A stretch of DNA of 5,476 nt from JALZAA01 sp046727755. GTDB taxonomy: Bacteria > Actinomycetota > Acidimicrobiia > IMCC26256 > JACDBD01. Position numbers and translations under genes: made by a program. The DNA lies in the NCBI GenBank assembly GCA_046727755.1, contig JBKPDG010000161.1:1-5476 (forward strand). The letters are read 5' to 3'. Position 1 is the stretch's first letter; every line of letters starts with the position of its first letter. Below the pieces are notes generated by a model, which saw only the letters and a list, made by a program, of their open reading frames with translations, was not told the DNA's origin and did not search any database. This document shows positions 1-4,703 of the stretch, piece by piece.

Positions 1-1
1 C

Positions 2-775
2 GCTCGGAAGGCGGGCAGCCGCACGACGAAGAGGGCGGCTCGCAGCACCCGGAAGACGGCCAGCCGCACGCGCAAGCAGGTTCGTAGCACAGCGAAGAGG
101 GCCACCCGCACGACAAAGCGGTCTGCGAAGCGGGGCACGAAGAAGGCGACGCGCACGACCCGCAAAGCCGCCCGGAAGACGGCCGCGGCGCGCACGCGCC
201 GGACCACGTCGAGATCGCCCGATGCCCTGGCGCTCATCAAGTCCGACCACGCCACGGTGAGGGACCTGTTCCGACGTTACAAAGGCCTCGGCGACGGCGC
301 GCTGAAGTCGAAGACCCAGACGATGGAGCGGATCGTGACGGAGCTGTCGGTCCACGCCTCGGTTGAAGAACAGGTGTTCTACCCCGACGTGAAACGCCGG
401 GTGCCGGGGAGCAAGCGGCTGGTCGACCACGGCCTCGACGAGCACCAGGAGCTGAAGGAGACCCTCGCGCGGCTGCAGCGCATGAGCCCCGACTCTCCCG
501 AGTTCGACGCCGTTATGCGCAAGGTCATCGTCGACGTGACCGACCATGTGAAGGAAGAGGAGCGCGAACTCTTCCCGAAGGTCCGCAAGGCGATGTCGAA
601 GCAGGAGCTCACCGACATGGCCGCCCTGATGCGCACGGCCAAGCGGGCGGCGCCGACGCGTCCGCATCCGCTCGCGCCGTCGACGCCGCCGGGCAACGTC
701 ATCGTGGGCGCCGCTGCGGCCCTGGTCGACAAGGCCCGCGACGCGGTCCGCGGGCCCGGGAAGCGCGCCCGCTAG
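2..775 (+). CDS. Hemerythrin HHE-domain protein with N-terminal histone H1-like basic tail (5' partial)
   Basis: The frame is open from base 2, so the start lies before the window (257 residues visible). Residues 1-73 are a Lys/Arg/Thr/Ala/Ser tail with about 30 basic and no acidic residues, like histone H1/AlgP-type tails. From about residue 74 (DALALIKSDH) a four-helix HHE domain follows, with the expected diiron ligands: His83, His118-x3-Glu122, His148, and His182-x3-Glu186. The C-terminus (PPGN...AAALVDKARDAV, then GKRAR) resembles other actinobacterial hemerythrins. The internal GTG at 257 is a poor start choice because it would remove His83 and the first helix. Family knowledge: such domains bind two irons and sense or carry O2, NO or peroxide. 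DNA or nucleoid binding by the tail is inference. The gene appears monocistronic, with a GC-rich hairpin 22 bases after the stop. Confidence 0.9.
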   Translation, partial: ARKAGSRTTKRAARSTRKTASRTRKQVRSTAKRATRTTKRSAKRGTKKATRTTRKAARKTAAARTRRTTSRSPDALALIKSDHATVRDLFRRYKGLGDGALKSKTQTMERIVTELSVHASVEEQVFYPDVKRRVPGSKRLVDHGLDEHQELKETLARLQRMSPDSPEFDAVMRKVIVDVTDHVKEEERELFPKVRKAMSKQELTDMAALMRTAKRAAPTRPHPLAPSTPPGNVIVGAAAALVDKARDAVRGPGKRAR

Positions 776-796
776 CGCGAGCGCCAGACATCGATG

Positions 797-813
797 GCGT
801 CGGAGGCCGACGC
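797..813 (+). terminator. Hairpin after the hemerythrin gene
   Basis: A perfect 7-bp GC-rich stem (GCGTCGG / CCGACGC) with an AGG loop starts 22 bases after the hemerythrin stop. No T-run follows, so it is only a terminator candidate of the U-less type often proposed in high-GC bacteria. Confidence 0.35.
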
Positions 814-898
814 GCTCGAGTCGCTCGCGGGCGGTTCGAGTACCCGCTACAGCAGCGTCGGGCCAATCGCGTCACCTTCGCAGCCCATTGCGAGCGAA

Positions 899-1078
899 CT
901 AAGACGGGCTGGACCCCGACGGCCGCACTGATCCGGCGTTGTGGTGGATGTTCTGCGGCCGGGTCTCGGCCGGCGTCACCCGAATGGCGATCGCCTCCGC
1001 CGTGGAAGGAACAGCTTCGTGCGGCTCGTAGATGTCGAGCGTGCCGGTGCCGTCGAGCGCGACCCGGATGCACGTCAT
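899..1078 (-). CDS. Possible small hypothetical protein (59 aa)
   Basis: ATG at 1078 to TAG at 901-899. I do not recognise the protein. It begins MTCIRVALDGTGTLDIYEPH and contains a hydrophobic/charged alternation that could form beta strands. In its favour, nearly all of the first 20 codons end in G or C with a balanced amino-acid mix, unlike the arginine-rich shadows in the other frames. Against it, no Shine-Dalgarno sequence is visible before the ATG and the last ten residues (Gly/Ser/Pro-rich) look non-coding. A TGA lies 36 bases upstream in frame, so it cannot extend far. It could be a real short protein, a 5' remnant of a longer gene, or chance in GC-rich DNA. It converges with the hemerythrin gene. 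Confidence 0.3.
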   Translation of the reverse strand: MTCIRVALDGTGTLDIYEPHEAVPSTAEAIAIRVTPAETRPQNIHHNAGSVRPSGSSPS

Positions 1079-1172
1079 CGGCGAAGTACGCGGCGCCAGG
1101 GCGGTTCGAACTCAGTCGCGGTGATGCCGGTCGCGGCTTTCTCTTGCTCGGGCTCGAAAGCCAACGGAGCGA

Positions 1173-1178
1173 GGGTAC
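1173..1178 (+). promoter_or_regulatory. GGGTAC element, possible SigB/SigF-type -10 before the RsbW-like gene
   Basis: GGGTAC matches the -10 consensus of SigB/SigF-family promoters (GGGTAY). It lies 12 bases before the ATG at 1190 and 33 before the GTG at 1211. No GTTT -35 is found at 14-17 bases upstream, so the evidence is half a promoter only. Confidence 0.2.
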
Positions 1179-1234
1179 GAGCCTCCGCTATGCGGGGTAG
1201 GCACAAGAGTGTGCCCTTCGAATCCGGAAACGAG

Positions 1235-1612
1235 ATGCGTCAGGCGCTGAAGCCCGAACTGGACGCACCTGCGCAAGCGCGACGTAGCGTGGCGAGCGCG
1301 CTCGACGCTTGGGGACTGGGCCCGATCAGCGACGATGCGCTTCTGTTAACGAGTGAGCTCGTAACGAACGCTGTCATTCATGCGGGCACGCCTATCGTGC
1401 TCGTCGTCCAACATATTCAGCGCCGTGTGCGAATCGAAGTCAACGATGATGCGCCCTCGCTTCCCGAGCGGCGTTACGCGGGCGGCGGGCCACCGCGAGG
1501 GGACGGTCGCGGCGTGTGGTTGCTCGATCAGCTAGCCGACCGATGGGGCGTGCAGAGACGCCCGAATGATTCCAAATTTGTGTGGTTCGAACTCGATGAG
1601 CGACAGCAGTGA
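1235..1612 (+). CDS. RsbW-like ATP-binding protein (HATPase_c, anti-sigma factor / serine kinase type)
   Basis: A 125-residue stand-alone GHKL ATPase domain of the RsbW/SpoIIAB type. Visible motifs: helix 1 PELDAPAQARRSV (8-19); N-box SELVTNAVIHA with Glu41 and Asn45; G1-like VNDDAPSLP around Asp71-72; G2 GDGRGVWLLDQLADRWGV (89-106). Length suits the family. Role from the family: binds a sigma factor or phosphorylates a STAS antagonist on serine. The STAS gene that converges on it 50 bases downstream is an obvious candidate partner. Start is uncertain. ATG 1235 has GGA at a suitable distance; GTG 1211 (133 aa, TAGG 9 bases upstream) and ATG 1190 are alternatives. The longer arginine-rich extension back to 941 is rejected. 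G1 is less canonical (DDAP rather than DxGxG), as is common in short actinobacterial copies. Confidence 0.85.
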   Translation: MRQALKPELDAPAQARRSVASALDAWGLGPISDDALLLTSELVTNAVIHAGTPIVLVVQHIQRRVRIEVNDDAPSLPERRYAGGGPPRGDGRGVWLLDQLADRWGVQRRPNDSKFVWFELDERQQ

Positions 1613-1628
1613 CTGAGATCTCTGCCGT

Positions 1629-1644
1629 CGTCGTGTGCACGACG
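1629..1644. terminator. Hairpin between convergent RsbW-like and STAS genes
   Basis: CGTCGTG TG CACGACG is a perfect inverted repeat (6-bp stem with GTGC loop when folded) lying 16 bases after the RsbW-like stop and 18 after the STAS stop on the other strand. It could serve both transcripts. AAAA directly follows on the plus strand, but no T-run follows in either reading direction, so termination is unproven. Confidence 0.35.
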
Positions 1645-1662
1645 CAAAAGCGCCAAACGGCA

Positions 1663-1977
1663 CTAGGGCTTGATGCTCAGCAACTGGTCGAGTCCTAGCA
1701 ATGTCAGAACAGTCAGCACCTGACGTCGCGGCCGCGTAAGGACGACGCGCCGGCCATCGGTCTCAAAGGACTTGTGGACACGCAACAGGGCCTCGGCCCC
1801 GGTCGAATCCAGGAACGTGAGCCCACTCAGATCGAGATGGAGCTCGCGACCCTTGCACGGGGCATCGGCGACGGCGCGCTGGAGTTCCCCGACGCTCGAA
1901 ATGTCCAATTCGCCCCGGACGTGCACGATGTCAGCGCCTCCGTCGTGCTCGTAGCTGCATCGCAATAGGTCGTCCAC
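1663..1977 (-). CDS. STAS-domain anti-sigma factor antagonist (SpoIIAA/RsbV-like)
   Basis: 104 residues, single STAS domain. Visible: first strand DIVHVRGELDISSVGELQRA (16-35), then HLDLSGLTFLDSTGAEALLRVH (47-68). Ser58 in the DST motif is at the position normally phosphorylated by the RsbW/SpoIIAB kinase, and the C-terminal part VLTVLTLLGLDQLLSI fits the last helix. Start is GTG at 1977, with GAGG four bases before it (AAAGAGGACGC). Unphosphorylated family members bind the anti-sigma factor and free the sigma factor. It converges on the RsbW-like gene and diverges from the response regulator across 205 bases that must hold both promoters. Key residues are intact, so it is probably functional. 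Which anti-sigma factor it serves cannot be read from sequence. Confidence 0.9.
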   Translation of the reverse strand: MDDLLRCSYEHDGGADIVHVRGELDISSVGELQRAVADAPCKGRELHLDLSGLTFLDSTGAEALLRVHKSFETDGRRVVLTRPRRQVLTVLTLLGLDQLLSIKP

Positions 1978-2130
1978 GCGTCCTCTTTGCTTCCCTATCC
2001 AACGCGAGCCCTCAGCGGGCCTTGGGGCGGGCAGTTCTGACCTTGGCGCGGCGTCGCGCAGTCCACGCCGGAACCGCGTCCGTGAGGCTCATAGGCGAAC
2101 ACCAGGATCACAAGGGCAGGCCAGATCCTC

Positions 2131-2150
2131 AATCACCCGTTCGGGTGATT
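2131..2150. promoter_or_regulatory. 20-bp palindrome P1, putative operator of the response regulator gene
   Basis: AATCACCCGTTCGGGTGATT is a perfect inverted repeat with 9-bp arms and a 2-bp centre, ending 32 bases before the regulator ATG. A copy matching at 18 of 20 positions sits at 4170-4189. Size and symmetry fit a dimeric DNA-binding protein. The NarL-type regulator itself, or an unlinked repressor, are both possible readers. Confidence 0.6.
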
Positions 2151-2159
2151 CAATCCTCC

Positions 2160-2181
2160 CGCCCAGGAAGCATCCTGGGCG
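2160..2181 (+). promoter_or_regulatory. Hairpin over the ribosome-binding region of the response regulator gene
   Basis: CGCCCAGGA / TCCTGGGCG forms a 9-bp perfect stem with an AGCA loop, ending two bases before ATG 2183. The only Shine-Dalgarno-like stretch (AGGA, 2165-2168) lies in the 5' arm and is 14 bases from the ATG. The fold would hide it, suggesting low or regulated translation; alternatively it is a second operator. Confidence 0.45.
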
Positions 2182-2182
2182 C

Positions 2183-2836
2183 ATGTCAGAAACGATTCGG
2201 GTCGCGCTCGTGAACGACTTCGAAATCATCCTCGAAGGCCTGCGCGCGCTCTTGCGGCCGTACGAACCGGAAATCCGTGTCGCCGAGCTCGAGGTCAAAG
2301 GCAAACCGGAGCACGCTGTTGACGTGACGCTCTTCGACACGTATGGCGAAACGGACAAGGTGGGTCAGCGTGTGCGCGACCTCGCGTCCGACCGCGCGAG
2401 CGGCGCGATCATCGTGTTCACCTTTTCTGACGATCCCGCGCTGGCACATGATCTTCTTCGTGCCGGAGCTCAAGGCTTCATCTCCAAAGCCACACCGGCA
2501 ACGCAGATCGTCGACGGCATCCGAGCGGCCGCCCGCGGTCATCAGGTCATGTTGACGCAACGATCACGGCACGCGGTGATACCGGCCGAACTGCGCTGGC
2601 CCGGGCGTGATCTCCGTTTGACACAGCGTGAAAGCGAACTGTTGGCGCTCCTGCCCACCGGCATGACCAACCGAGAGCTCGGCGGGCATCTCCACCTCAG
2701 CGAGAACACGATCAAGACGCAACTTCGCAACCTCTTCTCCAAGCTCGACATCCGCAATCGCGCCCAGGCCGTCGCTCTAGCGGGCAGCGGCATCCTCGGT
2801 GAACTGCGCTCGCAGCATTTCACCGCGGCTGGGTGA
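2183..2836 (+). CDS. NarL/FixJ-family (LuxR-type) response regulator
   Basis: 217 residues, the usual length. Receiver domain 1-120: VALVNDFEIILEGL has Asn11-Asp12 instead of the usual Asp-Asp acidic pair; the phospho-acceptor is most likely Asp52 (TLFDTYG), with Thr80 (VFTFS) and Lys102 (GFISKA) conserved. LuxR helix-turn-helix about 146-200: LTQRESELLALLPTGMTNRELG, then LSENTIKTQLRNLFSKL. No histidine kinase is adjacent, so its partner is elsewhere. The DTYG active-site style is seen in stress-type regulators of soil actinobacteria (family knowledge, not verified here). The start ATG 2183 gives the standard N-terminus MSETIRVALVND, but its RBS is poor and buried in a hairpin. A palindrome at 2131-2150 suggests autoregulation. 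A STAS frame on the opposite strand overlaps its 3' half. Confidence 0.93.
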   Translation: MSETIRVALVNDFEIILEGLRALLRPYEPEIRVAELEVKGKPEHAVDVTLFDTYGETDKVGQRVRDLASDRASGAIIVFTFSDDPALAHDLLRAGAQGFISKATPATQIVDGIRAAARGHQVMLTQRSRHAVIPAELRWPGRDLRLTQRESELLALLPTGMTNRELGGHLHLSENTIKTQLRNLFSKLDIRNRAQAVALAGSGILGELRSQHFTAAG

Positions 2837-3168
2837 GCCCGAATGCTGCAATGCCCATCTGGGTGGTCGTCAGCGTGTGCCTCGAGCAGATCCTCTGCCT
2901 CGGTGATTGTGAGGAGCCGGTGGGCTGCCTCCGATGGGTTCCGCAGGACCAGTGATCCGCCATCGGCGGTCAGCGTCCCTCGCGCCTGTTCCAGGACGTG
3001 CAGTCGTGACGAGTCGATGAACTCGACGCCGACGAGATCCAGGAGGCGAACGCAGCGCGGTAAACACCTCCCAAAAAAGTGGACAAACTGGTCGAGCGCG
3101 CCGTCGTTGACGTCGACCACGACCGACACGGGAAGGACACGAAGAATGCGGTGGCCGAAAACGGTCAA
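2542..3168 (-). pseudogene. Degenerate STAS-domain frame, antisense to the response regulator 3' end
   Basis: A clear STAS core is readable about 118-290 bases into this frame: CVRLLDLVGVEFIDSSRL, then LTADGGSLVLRNPSEAAHRLLTITEAEDLLE. Ser54 of IDSS aligns with the phosphorylated serine, but the conserved Gly of DSSGL is Arg55. The domain should end near 2880. The frame has no stop there and reads on to 2542, giving about 90 residues that are simply the antisense of the response regulator. The N-terminal half (TVFGHRILRVLPVSVVVDVN) lacks the usual GELD-type strand. No convincing start exists: TTG 3168 has GAGGAG directly abutting it, GTG 3243 and ATG 3330 have no usable RBS, and all give odd N-termini. 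Best read as a decaying paralogue of the STAS antagonist. A functional gene with a long antisense overlap is possible. Confidence 0.55.
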
Positions 3169-3304
3169 CTCCTCGTGAGCCCAAGTAAACCAGCGACGAC
3201 ACGCCCAGCAAGACCTTCCGGCTGCCTCGGCGACGGGGTTCACTCCATGGTGGATCCGGGCTGCGTGACTCGTCCCCTCACCCGAGCTTCGATCGACAGG
3301 CAGC

Positions 3305-3340
3305 GGACCGGGCTGGGTCCCGCGGCTCACATTGCCGCGG
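3305..3340 (-). terminator. Tandem hairpins after the SRPBCC gene
   Basis: Reading on the minus strand, a 7-bp stem (GCCGCGG/CCGCGGC pairing between 3334-3340 and 3320-3326, 7-base loop) starts seven bases after the SRPBCC stop. A 5-bp GGACC/GGTCC stem (3305-3309/3316-3320) follows directly. There is no T-run. Termination between this gene and the degenerate STAS frame is plausible only. Confidence 0.35.
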
Positions 3341-3346
3341 CGGCTG

Positions 3347-3835
3347 TTACCTGTTCAAGGAAGTTGTGCATTCCGGCGGTCCGGGGTGCCCACGCTCGCG
3401 TTGTCGGGACTCGGCCAGACGGCGAAGTCGCCACAGTGCCAGCGCATTCCTGGCATGCACGACCGCGTCCCAGGCGCGCCCACGCAGACCCTCCGCGGGT
3501 CCTGCTATCGGGTCTTCCGTCAGCACGATCCTGCAACGGCCGACGCCGGCGTCTGAGACTCGCACCGAGACGCAGGCGACGCCGAGCGGTCGGAAGCGCG
3601 CCTCGAGGTCCAAGTCGAACGGCGGTCGTAACGCCAGCATCCTCGTCGAATCGCGAGTGGAAAACGGCCCGACTCCGACAGTGTGGTGGAAACGTGCGCC
3701 CACGCTGGGCCAATCGCGCTCCACCCCGCGGACCCGTCTCGTGCCTACGACCCACTTCGGATAGGCATAGGGGTCCAGCAGCAATGTGAACATCTCATCG
3801 GGCGCAACGCCCACAACGATCTCATTCCGTGCCAT
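3347..3835 (-). CDS. SRPBCC family protein (polyketide cyclase/dehydrase-like)
   Basis: 162 residues. The START/SRPBCC fold signature typical of small actinobacterial members is present: APDEMFTLLLDPYAYPKWVVG (11-31), VERDWPSVGARFHHTVGVGP (38-57), RPPFDLDLEARFRPLG (70-85), TEDPIAGPAEGL (106-117), and a C-terminal helix HARNALALWRLRRLAE. Such proteins bind hydrophobic ligands; a specific reaction cannot be given. ATG 3835 is well supported: AAAGGA lies 7-8 bases upstream and a SigB/SigF-like promoter sits just before it. The last 20 residues (RERGHPGPPECTTSLNR) look like a non-conserved tail. It is divergent from the microprotein region and separated from the STAS frame by hairpins. If the promoter is right, it belongs to a general stress regulon. 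Confidence 0.88.
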   Translation of the reverse strand: MARNEIVVGVAPDEMFTLLLDPYAYPKWVVGTRRVRGVERDWPSVGARFHHTVGVGPFSTRDSTRMLALRPPFDLDLEARFRPLGVACVSVRVSDAGVGRCRIVLTEDPIAGPAEGLRGRAWDAVVHARNALALWRLRRLAESRQRERGHPGPPECTTSLNR

Positions 3836-3861
3836 GGAAGGGTCCTTTCGACTGACCCGAG

Positions 3862-3889
3862 GTACCCCTAACCCGTTCAGGGCAAAACC
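3862..3889 (-). promoter_or_regulatory. SigB/SigF-type promoter of the SRPBCC gene
   Basis: On the minus strand, GGTTTT (3889-3884) is followed 16 bases later by GGGTAC (3867-3862), matching the stress-sigma consensus GGTTT-N15-17-GGGTAY. A transcript would start near 3855, giving a 5' leader of about 20 bases that contains the AAAGGA ribosome binding site. The spacing of all elements is right. Confidence 0.6.
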
Positions 3890-4169
3890 GAAGCGCTGGT
3901 GTGGTGCGCGCCGTTCCGGGCACCGACGGCGCGGCCCGAATTACTCGAACCCGCCCAACCCGGCCGTTGACATGCACGACGCCCTCACCGGACGCGCCCC
4001 GTGGTCGTGCTCAATCCCGCCGCCTGCGACTTGGCGACGCCTTCGGCATCTCCGAAAGCTGCCTCGGCATCACCTGAACCCGCCATCGAAGCGACCGCGT
4101 GGCCGACCGCACGGCCGCCGAGCGACGTGGGGGATGCTGGGCAGTCGGGTGCGCGCCGGTGTCGGGCAC
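3890..4169. other. Gene-free stretch
   Basis: No frame here shows recognisable protein. The translations are Pro/Arg/Ser-rich and differ between frames in the way shadows do. I see no RNA gene or repeat of note before the palindrome at 4170. Confidence 0.5.
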
Positions 4170-4189
4170 AAACACCCGATCGGGTGATT
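4170..4189. promoter_or_regulatory. 20-bp palindrome P2, second copy of the response-regulator operator
   Basis: AAACACCCGATCGGGTGATT matches P1 (2131-2150) at 18 of 20 positions, with the core CACCCG-WT-CGGGTG and right flank ATT conserved. It lies 51 bases before the 17-codon ORF. The same factor probably acts at both sites. Confidence 0.6.
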
Positions 4190-4240
4190 TAGGCGCCCAC
4201 GCAACCGGGCAGGTCATAAGTACTCAACTCGGAGGACCCC

Positions 4241-4294
4241 ATGCTCAATCTCCTCGTTTTCATCGCCCGACTGTTCTACTCACCGGACAGCTAA
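4241..4294 (+). CDS. 17-residue hydrophobic peptide, possible leader peptide
   Basis: ATG at 4241 to TAA at 4292-4294 encodes MLNLLVFIARLFYSPDS. The start has the best ribosome binding site in this part of the window: GGAGGA five bases before the ATG. The peptide is hydrophobic for residues 2-13, then polar. Codons 7-11 form the 5' arm of an 11-bp stem whose 3' arm lies just after the stop, an arrangement known from leader peptides that control translation downstream. It could instead be a small membrane peptide in its own right. I know no family for it. It follows palindrome P2, so it is probably transcribed under the same control as the response regulator. Confidence 0.45.
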   Translation: MLNLLVFIARLFYSPDS

Positions 4295-4309
4295 GGCTGT
4301 CGGGCGATG
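4261..4309 (+). promoter_or_regulatory. Stem 1:2 of a putative attenuator
   Basis: CATCGCCCGAC (4261-4271) and GTCGGGCGATG (4299-4309) are perfect 11-bp complements. They enclose the end of the 17-codon ORF and a second small hairpin GACAGC-TAAG-GCTGTC (4286-4301) around its stop codon. The two folds overlap at 4299-4301. Confidence 0.5.
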
Positions 4310-4339
4310 CGGATTGGGCGAAATGCCGAAGTACGACCG

Positions 4340-4365
4340 CTCGGCAGCGGCGTCGGCTGCCCGAG
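4340..4365 (+). promoter_or_regulatory. Alternative stem overlapping the start-codon hairpin
   Basis: CTCGGCAGC (4340-4348) pairs with GCTGCC-C-GAG (4356-4365) with one bulged C; the core GGCAGC/GCTGCC is 6 bp. Its 3' arm shares 4361-4365 with the next stem, so only one of the two can form at a time. Confidence 0.4.
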
Positions 4366-4396
4366 GCAATGATTCTGTTCTCACTCATTGCCTCGG
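4361..4396 (+). promoter_or_regulatory. 12-bp stem-loop hiding RBS and ATG of the 22-codon ORF
   Basis: CCGAGGCAATGA (4361-4372) and TCATTGCCTCGG (4385-4396) are perfect complements with a 12-base loop. The 5' arm contains both GAGG and the ATG at 4369. This is the longest perfect stem I found in the window. No T-run follows, so a translational role is likelier than termination. Confidence 0.55.
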
Positions 4397-4437
4397 TACT
4401 CCTCACCGTCGTGGTCAACGTCCTGGCGCGCTTGTAG
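4369..4437 (+). CDS. 22-residue single-helix hydrophobic microprotein
   Basis: ATG 4369 to TAG at 4435-4437. The product starts MILFSLIASVLLTVVVNV and ends LARL: one continuous hydrophobic helix of about 20 residues with a terminal Arg, so insertion in the membrane is likely. GAGG stands two bases before the ATG (close, but usable), and RBS plus ATG are both inside a 12-bp stem. The frame is open far upstream (from 4099), but that part translates to Arg/Gly-rich shadow sequence and is not taken. I recognise no family. Small hydrophobic peptides with hidden RBS include type I toxins; a small structural membrane peptide is equally possible. Confidence 0.45.
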   Translation: MILFSLIASVLLTVVVNVLARL

Positions 4438-4457
4438 CGCCCCCCGAAGCTGACGCT

Positions 4458-4703
4458 ATGAAGCCGCAGGTCACACCACTACTCGTAGGCATCGCCACCG
4501 CGGTCCTGATGACAGCGGCGATGGAGTCCGGCCGACGAAGCGGCTTGCTGCGACGCCGACCACCCGAGCAGATCACGGATTGGCCGCTCGCTTCTGCTGG
4601 GACGACCGAGGCCACACGCGAACACTCGCCAATCCACGCCTGCACTTCCGATGGCTTTGAGGCTGGCGTGCGATATCCGAAGGAAACAAGGAGACCGAGA
4701 TGA
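4458..4703 (+). CDS. Short membrane-protein-like ORF, possibly a truncated remnant
   Basis: 81 codons from ATG 4458. Residues 1-40 look real: a hydrophobic stretch TPLLVGIATAVLMTAAM followed by SGRRSGLLRRRPPEQIT. This recalls the N-terminal segment of small integral membrane proteins with a GLL-x(n)-PPE-x-IT motif (YagU/DUF1440-like); that is resemblance from memory, not a search result. After residue 42 the translation (SAGTTEATREHSPIHACTS) loses any membrane character, as if the rest of the gene had been lost. No good ribosome binding site is seen. Its stop overlaps the next start as ATGA (4700-4703), which suggests coupling but could be chance. It begins 20 bases after the 22-codon ORF. 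It may be a real small protein or a truncated remnant. Confidence 0.4.
   Translation: MKPQVTPLLVGIATAVLMTAAMESGRRSGLLRRRPPEQITDWPLASAGTTEATREHSPIHACTSDGFEAGVRYPKETRRPR

Larger units (their letters stand above)
776..1189. other. Mostly gene-free stretch between hemerythrin and RsbW-like genes
   Basis: Apart from the hairpin at 797-813, the doubtful minus-strand frame at 899-1078 and a possible -10 element at 1173-1178, I see nothing here. The plus-strand frame that is open from 941 into the ATPase gene gives an arginine-rich translation with no family resemblance before about residue 80, so it is not taken as coding. Confidence 0.5.

Noticed and set aside
1..220. Repetitive CGCACGAC/AAG-rich DNA as a tandem repeat or CRISPR-like array
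   Set aside because: No fixed unit or spacer length; it is explained by the Lys/Arg/Thr/Ala coding of the basic tail.
257..259. GTG as the start of the hemerythrin gene
   Set aside because: The frame is open upstream, and starting here would delete the conserved DH motif (His83) and the first helix of the HHE domain.
826..850. GGTTCGAGT, like a tRNA T-loop
   Set aside because: No 5-bp T-stem with a 7-base loop, and no anticodon or acceptor stem around it.
941..1189. N-terminal extension of the RsbW-like gene in the same open frame
   Set aside because: The translation is arginine-rich with no family resemblance, and the ATPase domain is complete without it.
3079..3789. Long plus-strand frame opposite the STAS remnant and SRPBCC genes
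   Set aside because: Arg/Pro/Ala-rich shadow of the SRPBCC gene; the minus-strand translation has clear family motifs.
3967..3972. TTGACA, perfect housekeeping -35 box
   Set aside because: No TATAAT-like -10 at 16-18 bases downstream and no gene follows within a sensible distance.
4011..4217. Minus-strand 68-codon frame beside palindrome P2
   Set aside because: Ser/Arg/Pro-rich translation with no RBS. It reads across the palindrome and looks like a shadow frame.
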